DNA from: Bacteroidaceae bacterium
GTDB taxonomy: Bacteria > Bacteroidota > Bacteroidia > Bacteroidales > Bacteroidaceae
Length of the DNA: 7,100 nucleotides
Direction of reading: 5' to 3'
NCBI GenBank assembly: GCA_900770705.1
Contig: CAAGLF010000043.1
Coordinates: 1 to 7,100 of the forward strand
The notes under the pieces are model-generated. The model saw only the letters and a program-made list of their open reading frames with translations. It had not been told where the DNA came from and made no database searches. The first letter of the stretch is position 1; each line of letters opens with the position of its first letter. Positions 1 to 5,513 of this stretch are shown here, piece after piece. The translations under genes were made by a program, and so were the position numbers.

Positions 1-1467
1 GAGGATGGCGGGGTCTACGCCGGGGAGCTGTGTGGGCACTACGAAGTCGAAGTAGGGGATGACTTTCGTAGGAGCCTTGTCGATGCTGCCGTCGAGGATG
101 GCGTCGATAATGCCACGTGTGTCCTTAATGGAGATACGCTTGCCGGTACCGTTCCATCCGGTGTTGACGAGGTATGCCTTGGCTCCTACCTTTTCCATCT
201 TCTTTACGAGCTCTTCGCCGTACTTGGTGGGGTGCAGGCTGAGGAAGGCTGCGCCGAAGCAGGCGGAGAAGGTGGGGGTAGGTTCGGTGATGCCGCGCTC
301 TGTTCCTGCGAGCTTTGCAGTGAATCCGGAGAGGAAGTAGTACTGTGTCTGCTCGGGGTTGAGGATGGATACGGGGGGCAGTACGCCGAATGCGTCGGCA
401 GAGAGGAAGATTACCTGGTGTGCGTGCGGGCCCTTGCTGATGGGTGCCACGCGGTTGGCGATGTGTTCGATGGGGTAGCTGACGCGGGTATTCTCTGTCA
501 CGCTCTTGTCTGCGAAGTCTATCTTACCATCGGCTGCCACGGTAACGTTCTCCAGAAGTGCGTCACGACGGATGGCATTGTATATATCTGGTTCGCTTTC
601 CTTGTCGAGGTTGATGACTTTGGCGTAGCAGCCTCCTTCGTAGTTGAATACACCTTCGTCGTCCCATCCGTGCTCGTCGTCGCCGATGAGCAGGCGCTTC
701 GGGTCGGTGGAGAGGGTGGTCTTTCCGGTGCCCGAGAGGCCGAAGAAGATGGCACTGTCGGTACCTTCCTTGTTGGTGTTGGCGGAGCAGTGCATGGATG
801 CTATGCCGCGCAGGGGGTTCAGGTAGTTCATGATGGAGAACATACCCTTCTTCATCTCGCCGCCATACCAAGTGTTGATGATGACCTGTTCCTTGCTGGT
901 GAGGTTGAATACCACGGCGGTTTCGCTGTTGAGACCGAGTTCCTTGTAGTTTTCCACCTTGGCCTTGGAGGCGTTGTACACGATAAAGTCGGGTTCTCCG
1001 AAGTCAGAGAGTTCCTTCATCGTAGGACGGATGAACATATTGGTCACGAAGTGTGCCTGCCATGCCACTTCCATAATGAAGCGTACCTTGAGGCGTGTGG
1101 CTTCGTTGGCGCCGCAGAAGGCGTCTACCACGTAGAGCTTCTTGTTGGAGAGTTCCTTGACGGAGAGTTCCTTCAGGGCCTTCCAGGTGGCTTCGCTCAC
1201 GGGTTTGTTGTCGTTCTTGTATTCATCGGAGGTCCACCATACGGTATCCTTGCTGACTTCGTCCATTACAAAGAACTTGTCTTTGGGCGAACGTCCGGTG
1301 TAGACGCCGGTCATCACGTTGACTGTTCCGAGTTCTGTTTCCTGTCCTACCTCGAAACCTTCGAGTCCGGCCTTGGTTTCTTCTTCGAAGAGTACCTCGT
1401 AAGAGGGGTTGTGCAGTACTTCGGTGACACCAGTGATGCCGTACTTGCTTAAATCTAATGTTGCCAT
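1..1467 (-). CDS. pckA: Phosphoenolpyruvate carboxykinase (ATP), C-terminus cut by window edge
   Basis: This cytosolic enzyme interconverts oxaloacetate plus ATP with PEP, CO2 and ADP. In fermenting Bacteroidales it is also thought to run in the carboxylating direction toward succinate. The frame is open for 489 codons from the ATG (complement of 1465-1467) to base 1. The family is about 535 residues, so roughly 45 C-terminal residues lie outside. Visible motifs are: YTGRSPKDK near residues 56-64 with the substrate-binding arginine; YGGEMKKG (201-208) with the metal/substrate lysine pair; SMHCSAN (224-230) with the metal-binding histidine; the Walker A loop GLSGTGKT (243-250); GDDEHGWDD (262-270), the second kinase motif; and NTRVSYP (326-332). 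Later come the GFTAKLAGTERG and NTGWNGTGKR motifs. The N-terminus MATLDLSKYGITGVTE matches Bacteroides PckA as I remember it, which fixes the start. No Shine-Dalgarno is present. All recognisable catalytic residues are intact. Confidence 0.97.
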   Translation of the reverse strand, partial: MATLDLSKYGITGVTEVLHNPSYEVLFEEETKAGLEGFEVGQETELGTVNVMTGVYTGRSPKDKFFVMDEVSKDTVWWTSDEYKNDNKPVSEATWKALKELSVKELSNKKLYVVDAFCGANEATRLKVRFIMEVAWQAHFVTNMFIRPTMKELSDFGEPDFIVYNASKAKVENYKELGLNSETAVVFNLTSKEQVIINTWYGGEMKKGMFSIMNYLNPLRGIASMHCSANTNKEGTDSAIFFGLSGTGKTTLSTDPKRLLIGDDEHGWDDEGVFNYEGGCYAKVINLDKESEPDIYNAIRRDALLENVTVAADGKIDFADKSVTENTRVSYPIEHIANRVAPISKGPHAHQVIFLSADAFGVLPPVSILNPEQTQYYFLSGFTAKLAGTERGITEPTPTFSACFGAAFLSLHPTKYGEELVKKMEKVGAKAYLVNTGWNGTGKRISIKDTRGIIDAILDGSIDKAPTKVIPYFDFVVPTQLPGVDPAIL

Positions 1468-1537
1468 AGGATTGTTGGGTATAATTAAAAATGAATGTTT
1501 TGTTGATGTATGCGCAGGGGGAGACTTCCGGCTGCTG

Positions 1538-1558
1538 GTCCGACCGCCGTCGGGGGAC
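1538..1558 (-). other. GC-rich hairpin in the pckA leader
   Basis: CCGAC and GTCGG (1540-1544 and 1549-1553) form a perfect 5-bp stem around a 4-nt loop. An outer gtcc/ggac pair (1538-1541/1555-1558) could extend it only by competing for two bases. It would lie in the pckA 5' untranslated region, about 70 nt before the start codon. It has no T-run after it, so it is not a terminator. A regulatory role is possible but unproven. Confidence 0.35.
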
Positions 1559-1579
1559 ATTCTCCCTTTTTTTGCGCAA

Positions 1580-1608
1580 CAAAATTACGAAAAAGATTTC
1601 TCTGCAAA
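1580..1608 (-). promoter_or_regulatory. Putative pckA promoter (Bacteroidetes type)
   Basis: On the minus strand TAATTTTG (complement of 1580-1587) matches the Bacteroidetes -7 consensus TAnnTTTG exactly. A TTTG (complement of 1605-1608) lies 17 nt upstream as a -33 box, slightly closer than the usual 19-21 nt. Transcription would begin near 1573-1576, giving a leader of about 105 nt. Confidence 0.55.
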
Positions 1609-1791
1609 AACTTTTAGCCCTTTTTATTCGGTTGTATCTGATAATCTTAAGCGTTTTTTCGTTTTTCCTCGGACACGCCTTGGCATTTGCCATTTCGGCT
1701 TTGCAAAACGGCTTCATCTTCGGGCGGGCCGGCGGAGCAATCCACACGCGCGTACATTATATATAGTCTGCCTCCGCCTCGCCCGAAACCA

Positions 1792-1879
1792 GGGCCCACC
1801 ATTGGCCAAGCCGGGGCCCATCTTGGGGAAAGACGGGGCCCATCTTTCCCCAAAATGGAGCCAATTATGGGCAGCAGCG
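1792..1879. repeat. Four-unit 22-bp degenerate tandem repeat with phased GGGCCC palindromes
   Basis: Units start at 1792, 1814, 1836 and 1858, exactly 22 bp apart. The first three each begin with GGGCCCA. Units 1 and 2 share 16 of 22 bases, units 2 and 3 share 15 of 22 (the first 11 identical), and the fourth is degenerate (13 of 22 against unit 2). The 6-bp palindrome GGGCCC therefore recurs every two DNA helical turns, on one face of the helix. The array ends about 20 bp before the upp -33 box. It could be a protein-binding array or a decayed intergenic repeat; the sequence does not decide. Confidence 0.7.
1818..1858. repeat. Imperfect inverted repeat, 15 of 16 bp, 9-nt spacer
   Basis: The left arm 1818-1833 and right arm 1843-1858 are complementary at 15 of 16 positions. 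The inner 11 bp (1823-1833 with 1843-1853, TTGGGGAAAGA/TCTTTCCCCAA) are perfect. It is embedded in units 2 and 3 of the 22-bp repeat, because the second half of unit 3 is an inverted version of the second half of unit 2. No T-run follows on either strand, so a Rho-independent terminator is not supported. Confidence 0.75.
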
Positions 1880-1899
1880 GGAGAAATCGGGCGTTTCGC

Positions 1900-1930
1900 T
1901 TGGCGCTTCCGGCTGCTTGGCTTACCTTTG
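1900..1930 (+). promoter_or_regulatory. upp promoter (Bacteroidetes type)
   Basis: TACCTTTG (1923-1930) matches the -7 consensus TAnnTTTG exactly. A TTG -33 box (1900-1902) lies 20 nt upstream, in the standard spacing. Transcription is expected to begin near 1935-1938, giving a leader of about 78 nt before the upp ATG. Confidence 0.7.
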
Positions 1931-1958
1931 CGGGAGTGCAGGCTGCGGGCGCTCCCGC
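1930..1958. other. Palindrome at the upp transcription start
   Basis: GCGGGAG (1930-1936) and CTCCCGC (1952-1958) are complementary. The arms extend inward through a T-G wobble to GC/GC, giving 10 bp around a 9-nt loop (1940-1948). The left arm begins at the last base of the -7 box and covers the expected start site. The position suggests a DNA operator at least as much as an RNA hairpin. Function is inferred from position only. Confidence 0.45.
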
Positions 1959-2014
1959 TCCGGGGGCGTGCCGGCCTGCCTCTCTGTTCCATTCATTCTG
2001 TAACCTGAACTGCT

Positions 2015-2686
2015 ATGAAAGTCATCAATCTGGGAGCCACCCACTGTGTGCTCAACAGCTATATGCAACAGCTGCGCGACGTCAACATCCAGCAAAACCG
2101 CACGCTCTTCCGCGGAAACCTCACCCGCATTGCCCACGCCATGGCCTACGAGGTGAGCCGCCACCTGCAGTATTCACCCAAGGAAGTGACCACGCCGCTG
2201 GGTGTGAAGCGCATATCCACCTACGACGACCGCATTGTCGTGGGCACCGTCCTGCGGGCAGGACTGGCATTCCACCAGGGATTTCTCGACGTATTCGACG
2301 GCGCAGACAGCGCCTTCGTGGCCGCATACAGGGAAGAGGGCACGCGGGAAGACCTGAAAATACACGTGGAGTACATCGCCTCTCCGCACCTCGACGGAAA
2401 GACATTCCTGATGGTAGACCCCATGCTGGCCACGGGCGGCAGCCTGGCTCTCTCCTACCAGGCCTTCCTGACGCACGGAACGCCGGCCAAGCTGCACATC
2501 TGCACGGTCATCGCCTCGCAGGAAGGCCTGGAAAACCTGCAGCATACCTTCCCTTCGGACGACGTGACGCTATGGACGGCCGACGTAGACCCCGAGCTGA
2601 ACCGGGACTGCTATATCGTACCGGGGCTGGGCGATGCAGGCGACCTTTCCTTCGGTGAGAAACTGAGTCCGCAGGAAAGGATATAA
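2015..2686 (+). CDS. upp: Uracil phosphoribosyltransferase
   Basis: This cytosolic pyrimidine-salvage enzyme condenses uracil with PRPP to give UMP and pyrophosphate. The 223-residue product has the type I phosphoribosyltransferase layout. The LRAGL segment (80-84) is typical of UPRTases. The PRPP loop VDPMLATGGS (134-143) carries the conserved acidic residue and TGG. The uracil-binding C-terminal segment YIVPGLGDAGDLSFGE (200-215) corresponds to the PGLGDAGD signature of the family. E. coli Upp is 208 residues, so the length is slightly long but complete. The start is well fixed: an in-frame TGA lies at 2006-2008, only two codons before the ATG. There is no Shine-Dalgarno, as usual in Bacteroidetes. 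It stands alone, divergent from pckA and convergent with priA. No inactivating change is visible. Confidence 0.97.
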   Translation: MKVINLGATHCVLNSYMQQLRDVNIQQNRTLFRGNLTRIAHAMAYEVSRHLQYSPKEVTTPLGVKRISTYDDRIVVGTVLRAGLAFHQGFLDVFDGADSAFVAAYREEGTREDLKIHVEYIASPHLDGKTFLMVDPMLATGGSLALSYQAFLTHGTPAKLHICTVIASQEGLENLQHTFPSDDVTLWTADVDPELNRDCYIVPGLGDAGDLSFGEKLSPQERI

Positions 2687-2782
2687 GCGACTATTTTGGC
2701 CAGAAATGCCAATCAAGGTTGGCAAACTGACAGCATAAGCCTTAAAAATTGTAATACTATGGCAGTTTTTCCCTGCCACCCC

Positions 2783-2812
2783 TTGCAAAAAAGCTGGAAA
2801 GCCGTACTTTTG
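2783..2812 (+). promoter_or_regulatory. Promoter of the small RNA candidate
   Basis: TTG (2783-2785), a 19-nt spacer, then TACTTTTG (2805-2812): both boxes and the spacing match the Bacteroidetes consensus. No open reading frame begins downstream before the strong terminator at 2855-2879. The promoter therefore appears to serve a short RNA of its own. Start site expected near 2817-2820. Confidence 0.7.
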
Positions 2813-2817
2813 CATCG

Positions 2818-2879
2818 TGTTTTTCATAGTATTAGATTTAAGGTTAACAAGGTTGGGATACAGAGGTATCCCTTTTTTT
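2818..2879 (+). ncRNA. Putative small non-coding RNA, Bacteroidales-1-like
   Basis: A transcript of about 60 nt is bounded by a consensus Bacteroidetes promoter and a textbook intrinsic terminator. There is no room for a translated gene. The core AGATTTAAGGTTAACAAGG (2834-2852) resembles a sequence I remember recurring between genes in many Bacteroidales genomes just before a variable terminator hairpin. The published Bacteroidales-1 RNA motif is described in the same terms, with an alternate Bacteroidetes promoter at one end and a terminator at the other. Assignment to that family is from memory and needs a covariance-model search. The 5' boundary is estimated from promoter spacing. The region before the terminator is AT-rich and shows little internal pairing. 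Confidence 0.55.
2855..2879 (+). terminator. Intrinsic terminator of the small RNA (and possibly upp)
   Basis: GGGATAC (2855-2861), the loop AGAG, then GTATCCC (2866-2872) form a perfect 7-bp stem with a tetraloop. Seven T residues follow at once (2873-2879). It ends the small RNA candidate and would also stop any read-through from upp. Confidence 0.88.
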
Positions 2880-2936
2880 ATGCCCTTTCGCAGGCAGACA
2901 TTCATTGCAGCCCACACATAAACCATTCATTGTCAA

Positions 2937-2993
2937 AACATAGAAAGGCAGACTGCCACCCGGAGGAATGCACTCCCCGGGTGGCAGTCTGCC
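2937..2993 (-). terminator. Intrinsic terminator of priA
   Basis: Arms 2947-2963 and 2977-2993 are perfectly complementary over 17 bp, around a 13-nt loop. Read on the minus strand the hairpin lies 24 nt after the priA stop codon and is followed by the T-rich TTTCTATGTTTT. Read on the plus strand it has no T-run, so it looks directional. The stem is unusually long for a terminator. Confidence 0.8.
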
Positions 2994-3017
2994 CATTTGC
3001 ACCCCCGCGGCCGCCGG

Positions 3018-5078
3018 TCACAGGGGGTCTGCGTCGAAGTAGACGGCAACATTGCGGAAAGCCTTGTCGGCCGTCACAGCCGCCGCTGCCGCCCGTAGCG
3101 TACGGCGCACACTGCCGGGAGAGAGTCCGGCCGGCACCTTCAGCACCAGTTTCCTTATATACAACAGGTGTACACGCGCCACGGCGGGACGGTCGGGGCC
3201 GAGCAGCGAATCGGAAAAGTGGGGACGCAGCAGCTCAGACAGGCGGCGGGACGCAGCCTCACACACCACCTCCTCACGGTGCTTCAGGTAAATGGTAATC
3301 AGGCGTACGAAGGGAGGATAGCCGAAGGCCAGCCGCTCCTCCATCTCCGACAGGTAGAGCTCACGGTAGCGGTGGCCGGCCACGTAGCCCAGCACGGGCA
3401 CCTCCGGTTGCCGCGTCTGTATGAACACAATGCCACGACTCTGCCGGCGGCCGGCACGACCGGCCACCTGCGACATCATCTGGAAAGCCCGCTCACTGGC
3501 ACGGAAATCGGGCTGTACCAGCATCTGGTCGGCATTCACAATGCCCACTACGCGCACCCGCTCGAAGTCCAGCCCCTTGGTGACCATCTGCGTGCCGATG
3601 AGCACATCGGTTCTTCCCGCACTGAAGTCGCTGAGTATCTGCTCGTACGACGCGCGGGAGCGGGTGGAGTCGAGGTCGAGCCGCGCCGTACGCGCCTCAG
3701 GCACGAGGGAACGCAGGGCAGCCTCTATCTTCTCCGTGCCGTAACCCAGGTCCCGCAGTTCCGTGCCCTCGCAGGCAGGACACTGTCCGGGCACACTGTA
3801 GACAGCCCCGCAGTAGTGGCACTGCAGGCTGTGGCTGCGGCGGTGGAAGGTCAGAGGCACGTCGCAGCGGGTACAGCGCGGCGTCCAGCCGCAGGTGTGA
3901 CACTGCAGGACGGGCGCATAGCCGCGGCGGTTGAGGAAGAGAATGGCCTGCTGCCCCCCCGCCACGGCAGCACGGATTTCGCCCAGGAGTCGGGGAGAGA
4001 AAGGCGTCTTCATCAGCTTCTTGCGGCGAAGCTCGGCCACATTCTCAATGCAGATGTCGGGCAGCAATGCCTGTCCGTAGCGCTCTGTCAGCTCCACCAG
4101 GCCATACTTGCCGCGGCGGGCGTTGTAGTACGACTCAAACGACGGCGTGGCCGTACCCAGCAACACCTTGGCACCGCAGCGGGCAGCCAGCACCATCGCC
4201 ACGTCCCTTGCGTTGTATCGTGGCGCCGGATCCTGCTGCTTGTAGGACGTTTCGTGCTCTTCGTCGACAATGACGAGCCGAAGCCTGCGGTAAGGCAGGA
4301 ACAAGGCACTGCGCGCACCCACCACAACGGGCAGCGCGCCGGCCGAAAGCTGACGCAGCCACAAGTCGCGTCGCTGCCTGTCGGTCTGGCGGGAATGGTA
4401 GACACCCATCCAGTCGCCCAGTTGACGCCGCAGGCGCGACGTAATCTGCGTGGTGAGGGCTATCTCGGGCAGCAGGTAGAGCACCTGCCCACCCTCCTGC
4501 ACCGTCTGCCGGATGAGGGCCGTGTATATCTCTGTCTTGCCGCTGGAAGTGACGCCATGCAGCAGCACCGTATCCCGCTCCCGGAACAGACGGCAGATGT
4601 CCCGGAGCTTCTGCTCCTGCAAAGTCGAGAGCACCCGGGGCTGCACTGCTCCCTGCACCAACCCGGCATCGGGCTCCCCGGCAGCAGCGGCGTAGGGCTT
4701 CAATGCCTTCAGCACGCGCCCGCCCAGCGCAGACTGCGCGGCAGAGGGACGCATATCGGCCGGCAGCGCAGCCTTCATCACCTCACCCAGGGAGCAAAGA
4801 TAATAGTCGGCCATCCACTTCCAGAGGTCGAGGGCAGCCGGCGTGAGCAGCGGAAAGTCGTCGGGCACGGCCACAACCGCCTTGAGCTGCTCCCGCGTCA
4901 CCCCCTCGGGCAAAGCCGTGAGCACCTCGTCGACCACGCCGGTATAGAGCTTGCCCTTGCCCACCGGCACTACCACCCGCGAGCCCCGCACCGTCTTCCC
5001 GGCCAGCGCTTCGGGCAGGAGGTAGGTCAGCGTGCCCTCCAGTGCCAACGGCACTATCACTTGGATGTACTTCTCCAT
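3018..5078 (-). CDS. priA: Primosomal protein N' (replication restart helicase PriA), short form
   Basis: PriA is a DEAH-type 3'-5' helicase that recognises abandoned forks and reloads the replisome. The 686-residue protein has an N-terminal 3'-DNA-binding domain (1-105, VIVPLALEGTLTYLLPE near the start). Helicase lobes follow with Walker A GVTSSGKT (175-182), LLPEIALTTQ (202-211), DEEH (272-275), GTATPS (308-313), IGTQMVTKGLDF (494-505) and QVAGRAGR (537-544). Eight zinc-binding cysteines sit at 393, 396, 402, 405, 420, 423, 433 and 436. The C-terminal domain has LGPDRPAVARVHLLYIRKLVLKV (626-648 region). Only about 70 residues separate the first domain from Walker A, against about 120 in E. 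coli PriA (732 residues) and more in Bacteroides PriA of about 820, as I recall. The winged-helix domain therefore seems missing or vestigial, without any frameshift. The start agrees with homologous N-termini. It is transcribed alone. Confidence 0.96.
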   Translation of the reverse strand: MEKYIQVIVPLALEGTLTYLLPEALAGKTVRGSRVVVPVGKGKLYTGVVDEVLTALPEGVTREQLKAVVAVPDDFPLLTPAALDLWKWMADYYLCSLGEVMKAALPADMRPSAAQSALGGRVLKALKPYAAAAGEPDAGLVQGAVQPRVLSTLQEQKLRDICRLFRERDTVLLHGVTSSGKTEIYTALIRQTVQEGGQVLYLLPEIALTTQITSRLRRQLGDWMGVYHSRQTDRQRRDLWLRQLSAGALPVVVGARSALFLPYRRLRLVIVDEEHETSYKQQDPAPRYNARDVAMVLAARCGAKVLLGTATPSFESYYNARRGKYGLVELTERYGQALLPDICIENVAELRRKKLMKTPFSPRLLGEIRAAVAGGQQAILFLNRRGYAPVLQCHTCGWTPRCTRCDVPLTFHRRSHSLQCHYCGAVYSVPGQCPACEGTELRDLGYGTEKIEAALRSLVPEARTARLDLDSTRSRASYEQILSDFSAGRTDVLIGTQMVTKGLDFERVRVVGIVNADQMLVQPDFRASERAFQMMSQVAGRAGRRQSRGIVFIQTRQPEVPVLGYVAGHRYRELYLSEMEERLAFGYPPFVRLITIYLKHREEVVCEAASRRLSELLRPHFSDSLLGPDRPAVARVHLLYIRKLVLKVPAGLSPGSVRRTLRAAAAAVTADKAFRNVAVYFDADPL

Positions 5079-5086
5079 AACGGCGG

Positions 5087-5094
5087 CAAAGGTA
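5087..5094 (-). promoter_or_regulatory. Putative priA -7 box, implying a leaderless mRNA
   Basis: On the minus strand TACCTTTG (complement of 5087-5094) matches TAnnTTTG exactly. It ends 8 nt before the priA ATG, so the transcript would have a leader of only about 0-4 nt. No TTG is seen at the expected -33 distance, which falls inside the adjoining inverted repeat; the promoter is therefore tentative. Confidence 0.45.
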
Positions 5095-5279
5095 GTTGAT
5101 AGTTAGGAGTTAGGCGGCCGACGACTGGAGTTTTTTTTCATTGGCGGCGGAAAGTAGCGGCACCGGAACCACACACGGTCGCCGCCCCAGGCCACAGCTT
5201 CCCCCGCCACCCCGCCTTCCGCCGCCGGCACACAGCACCCCAGCCCCTCACAGCAGGCGCCTATTCCCTAACTATCAAC
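5095..5279. repeat. 185-bp MITE-like element with 22-bp terminal inverted repeats
   Basis: The ends 5095-5116 and 5258-5279 are inverted copies matching at 19 of 22 bases. The outer 13 bp (GTTGATAGTTAGG) are perfect, followed by 3 mismatches and 6 more matches. A nested inverted repeat (GGCGGCGGAA at 5143-5152, TTCCGCCGCC at 5217-5226) has nearly the same centre, and a further hairpin lies at 5157-5185. The interior is GC-rich with a T8 tract (5131-5138) and codes for nothing recognisable. No target-site duplication is visible. It may be a decayed miniature element or a pair of common Bacteroidetes simple repeats (TAACTATCAAC type) in opposite orientation. Confidence 0.5.
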
Positions 5280-5513
5280 CGCATAGCTCTATAAATATAA
5301 ATTCACCTGCCAGCAAAGGAACAGACGCCTTTCTGACAAGTAAAACCGACAAAAAGCCCACTTAGATACTAATAAACATTAAAGAAAATCAGATTTATTA
5401 GGAATTCCACACCACCTTTTCATTCCTATATTATAAATTCGCCCCAAACGAATACAGAAATTCATTTCATTCATTATTTATTCACATTTTATTCACCAAC
5501 AAACAATTACCCT
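5280..5513 (+). other. AT-rich upstream region of the secreted repeat protein
   Basis: These 234 bases are strongly AT-rich beside the GC-rich genes and hold no gene. The last 60 bases carry loosely repeated TTCATT/TTATTCAC motifs and end in an A-rich stretch before the ATG, without Shine-Dalgarno; such leaders are common in Bacteroidetes. The nearest match to a -7 box is TAAATTCG (5434-5441), with one mismatch and no -33 box at the right distance, so I do not call a promoter. Confidence 0.6.

Larger units (their letters stand above)
1468..2014. other. Divergent pckA-upp intergenic region
   Basis: These 547 bases contain no credible gene. From the pckA side they hold an AT-rich leader without ribosome-binding site, a small GC-rich hairpin, and a pckA promoter candidate at 1580-1608. 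Next is a T-rich stretch to about 1675 and an unremarkable GC-rich stretch to about 1790. A 22-bp repeat cluster follows (1792-1879), then the upp promoter (1900-1930), a palindrome (1930-1958) and a pyrimidine-rich upp leader. Open frames crossing this region have no family resemblance and overlap these regulatory elements. Confidence 0.8.
2687..3017. other. Convergent upp-priA intergenic region
   Basis: These 331 bases hold no protein gene that I can support. The part after upp contains short inverted repeats (2696-2724 and 2760-2778). They are followed by a complete promoter-plus-terminator unit on the plus strand (2783-2879), an AT-rich spacer with two copies of CATTCATTG (2899 and 2924), and the priA terminator (2937-2993). 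No T-rich terminator directly behind upp is evident, so upp transcripts may run to the terminator at 2855. Confidence 0.8.

Noticed and set aside
232..1452. 406-codon open frame on the plus strand opposite pckA
   Set aside because: It is antisense to a clearly real pckA, has no family resemblance, and long antisense frames are expected with this GC-rich codon usage.
1..1467. pckA as a truncated pseudogene
   Set aside because: The missing C-terminus coincides with the window edge, and the reading frame is open to base 1 with all motifs intact.
1818..1858. Hairpin considered as a Rho-independent terminator
   Set aside because: No T-run follows on either strand, and no gene ends nearby.
1687..2658. 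323-codon plus-strand frame overlapping the upp promoter and gene
   Set aside because: It runs through the 22-bp repeats and then out of frame through upp; the arginine- and proline-rich translation is typical of a shadow frame.
3168..5099. 643-codon open frame on the plus strand opposite priA
   Set aside because: Its translation is low in pattern and rich in H, R, Q and L, as expected of a frame-shadow of priA, which has every helicase motif intact.
5434..5441. TAAATTCG as the -7 box of the secreted protein gene
   Set aside because: One consensus position is wrong and no TTG lies 19-21 nt upstream, so it is not listed as a promoter.
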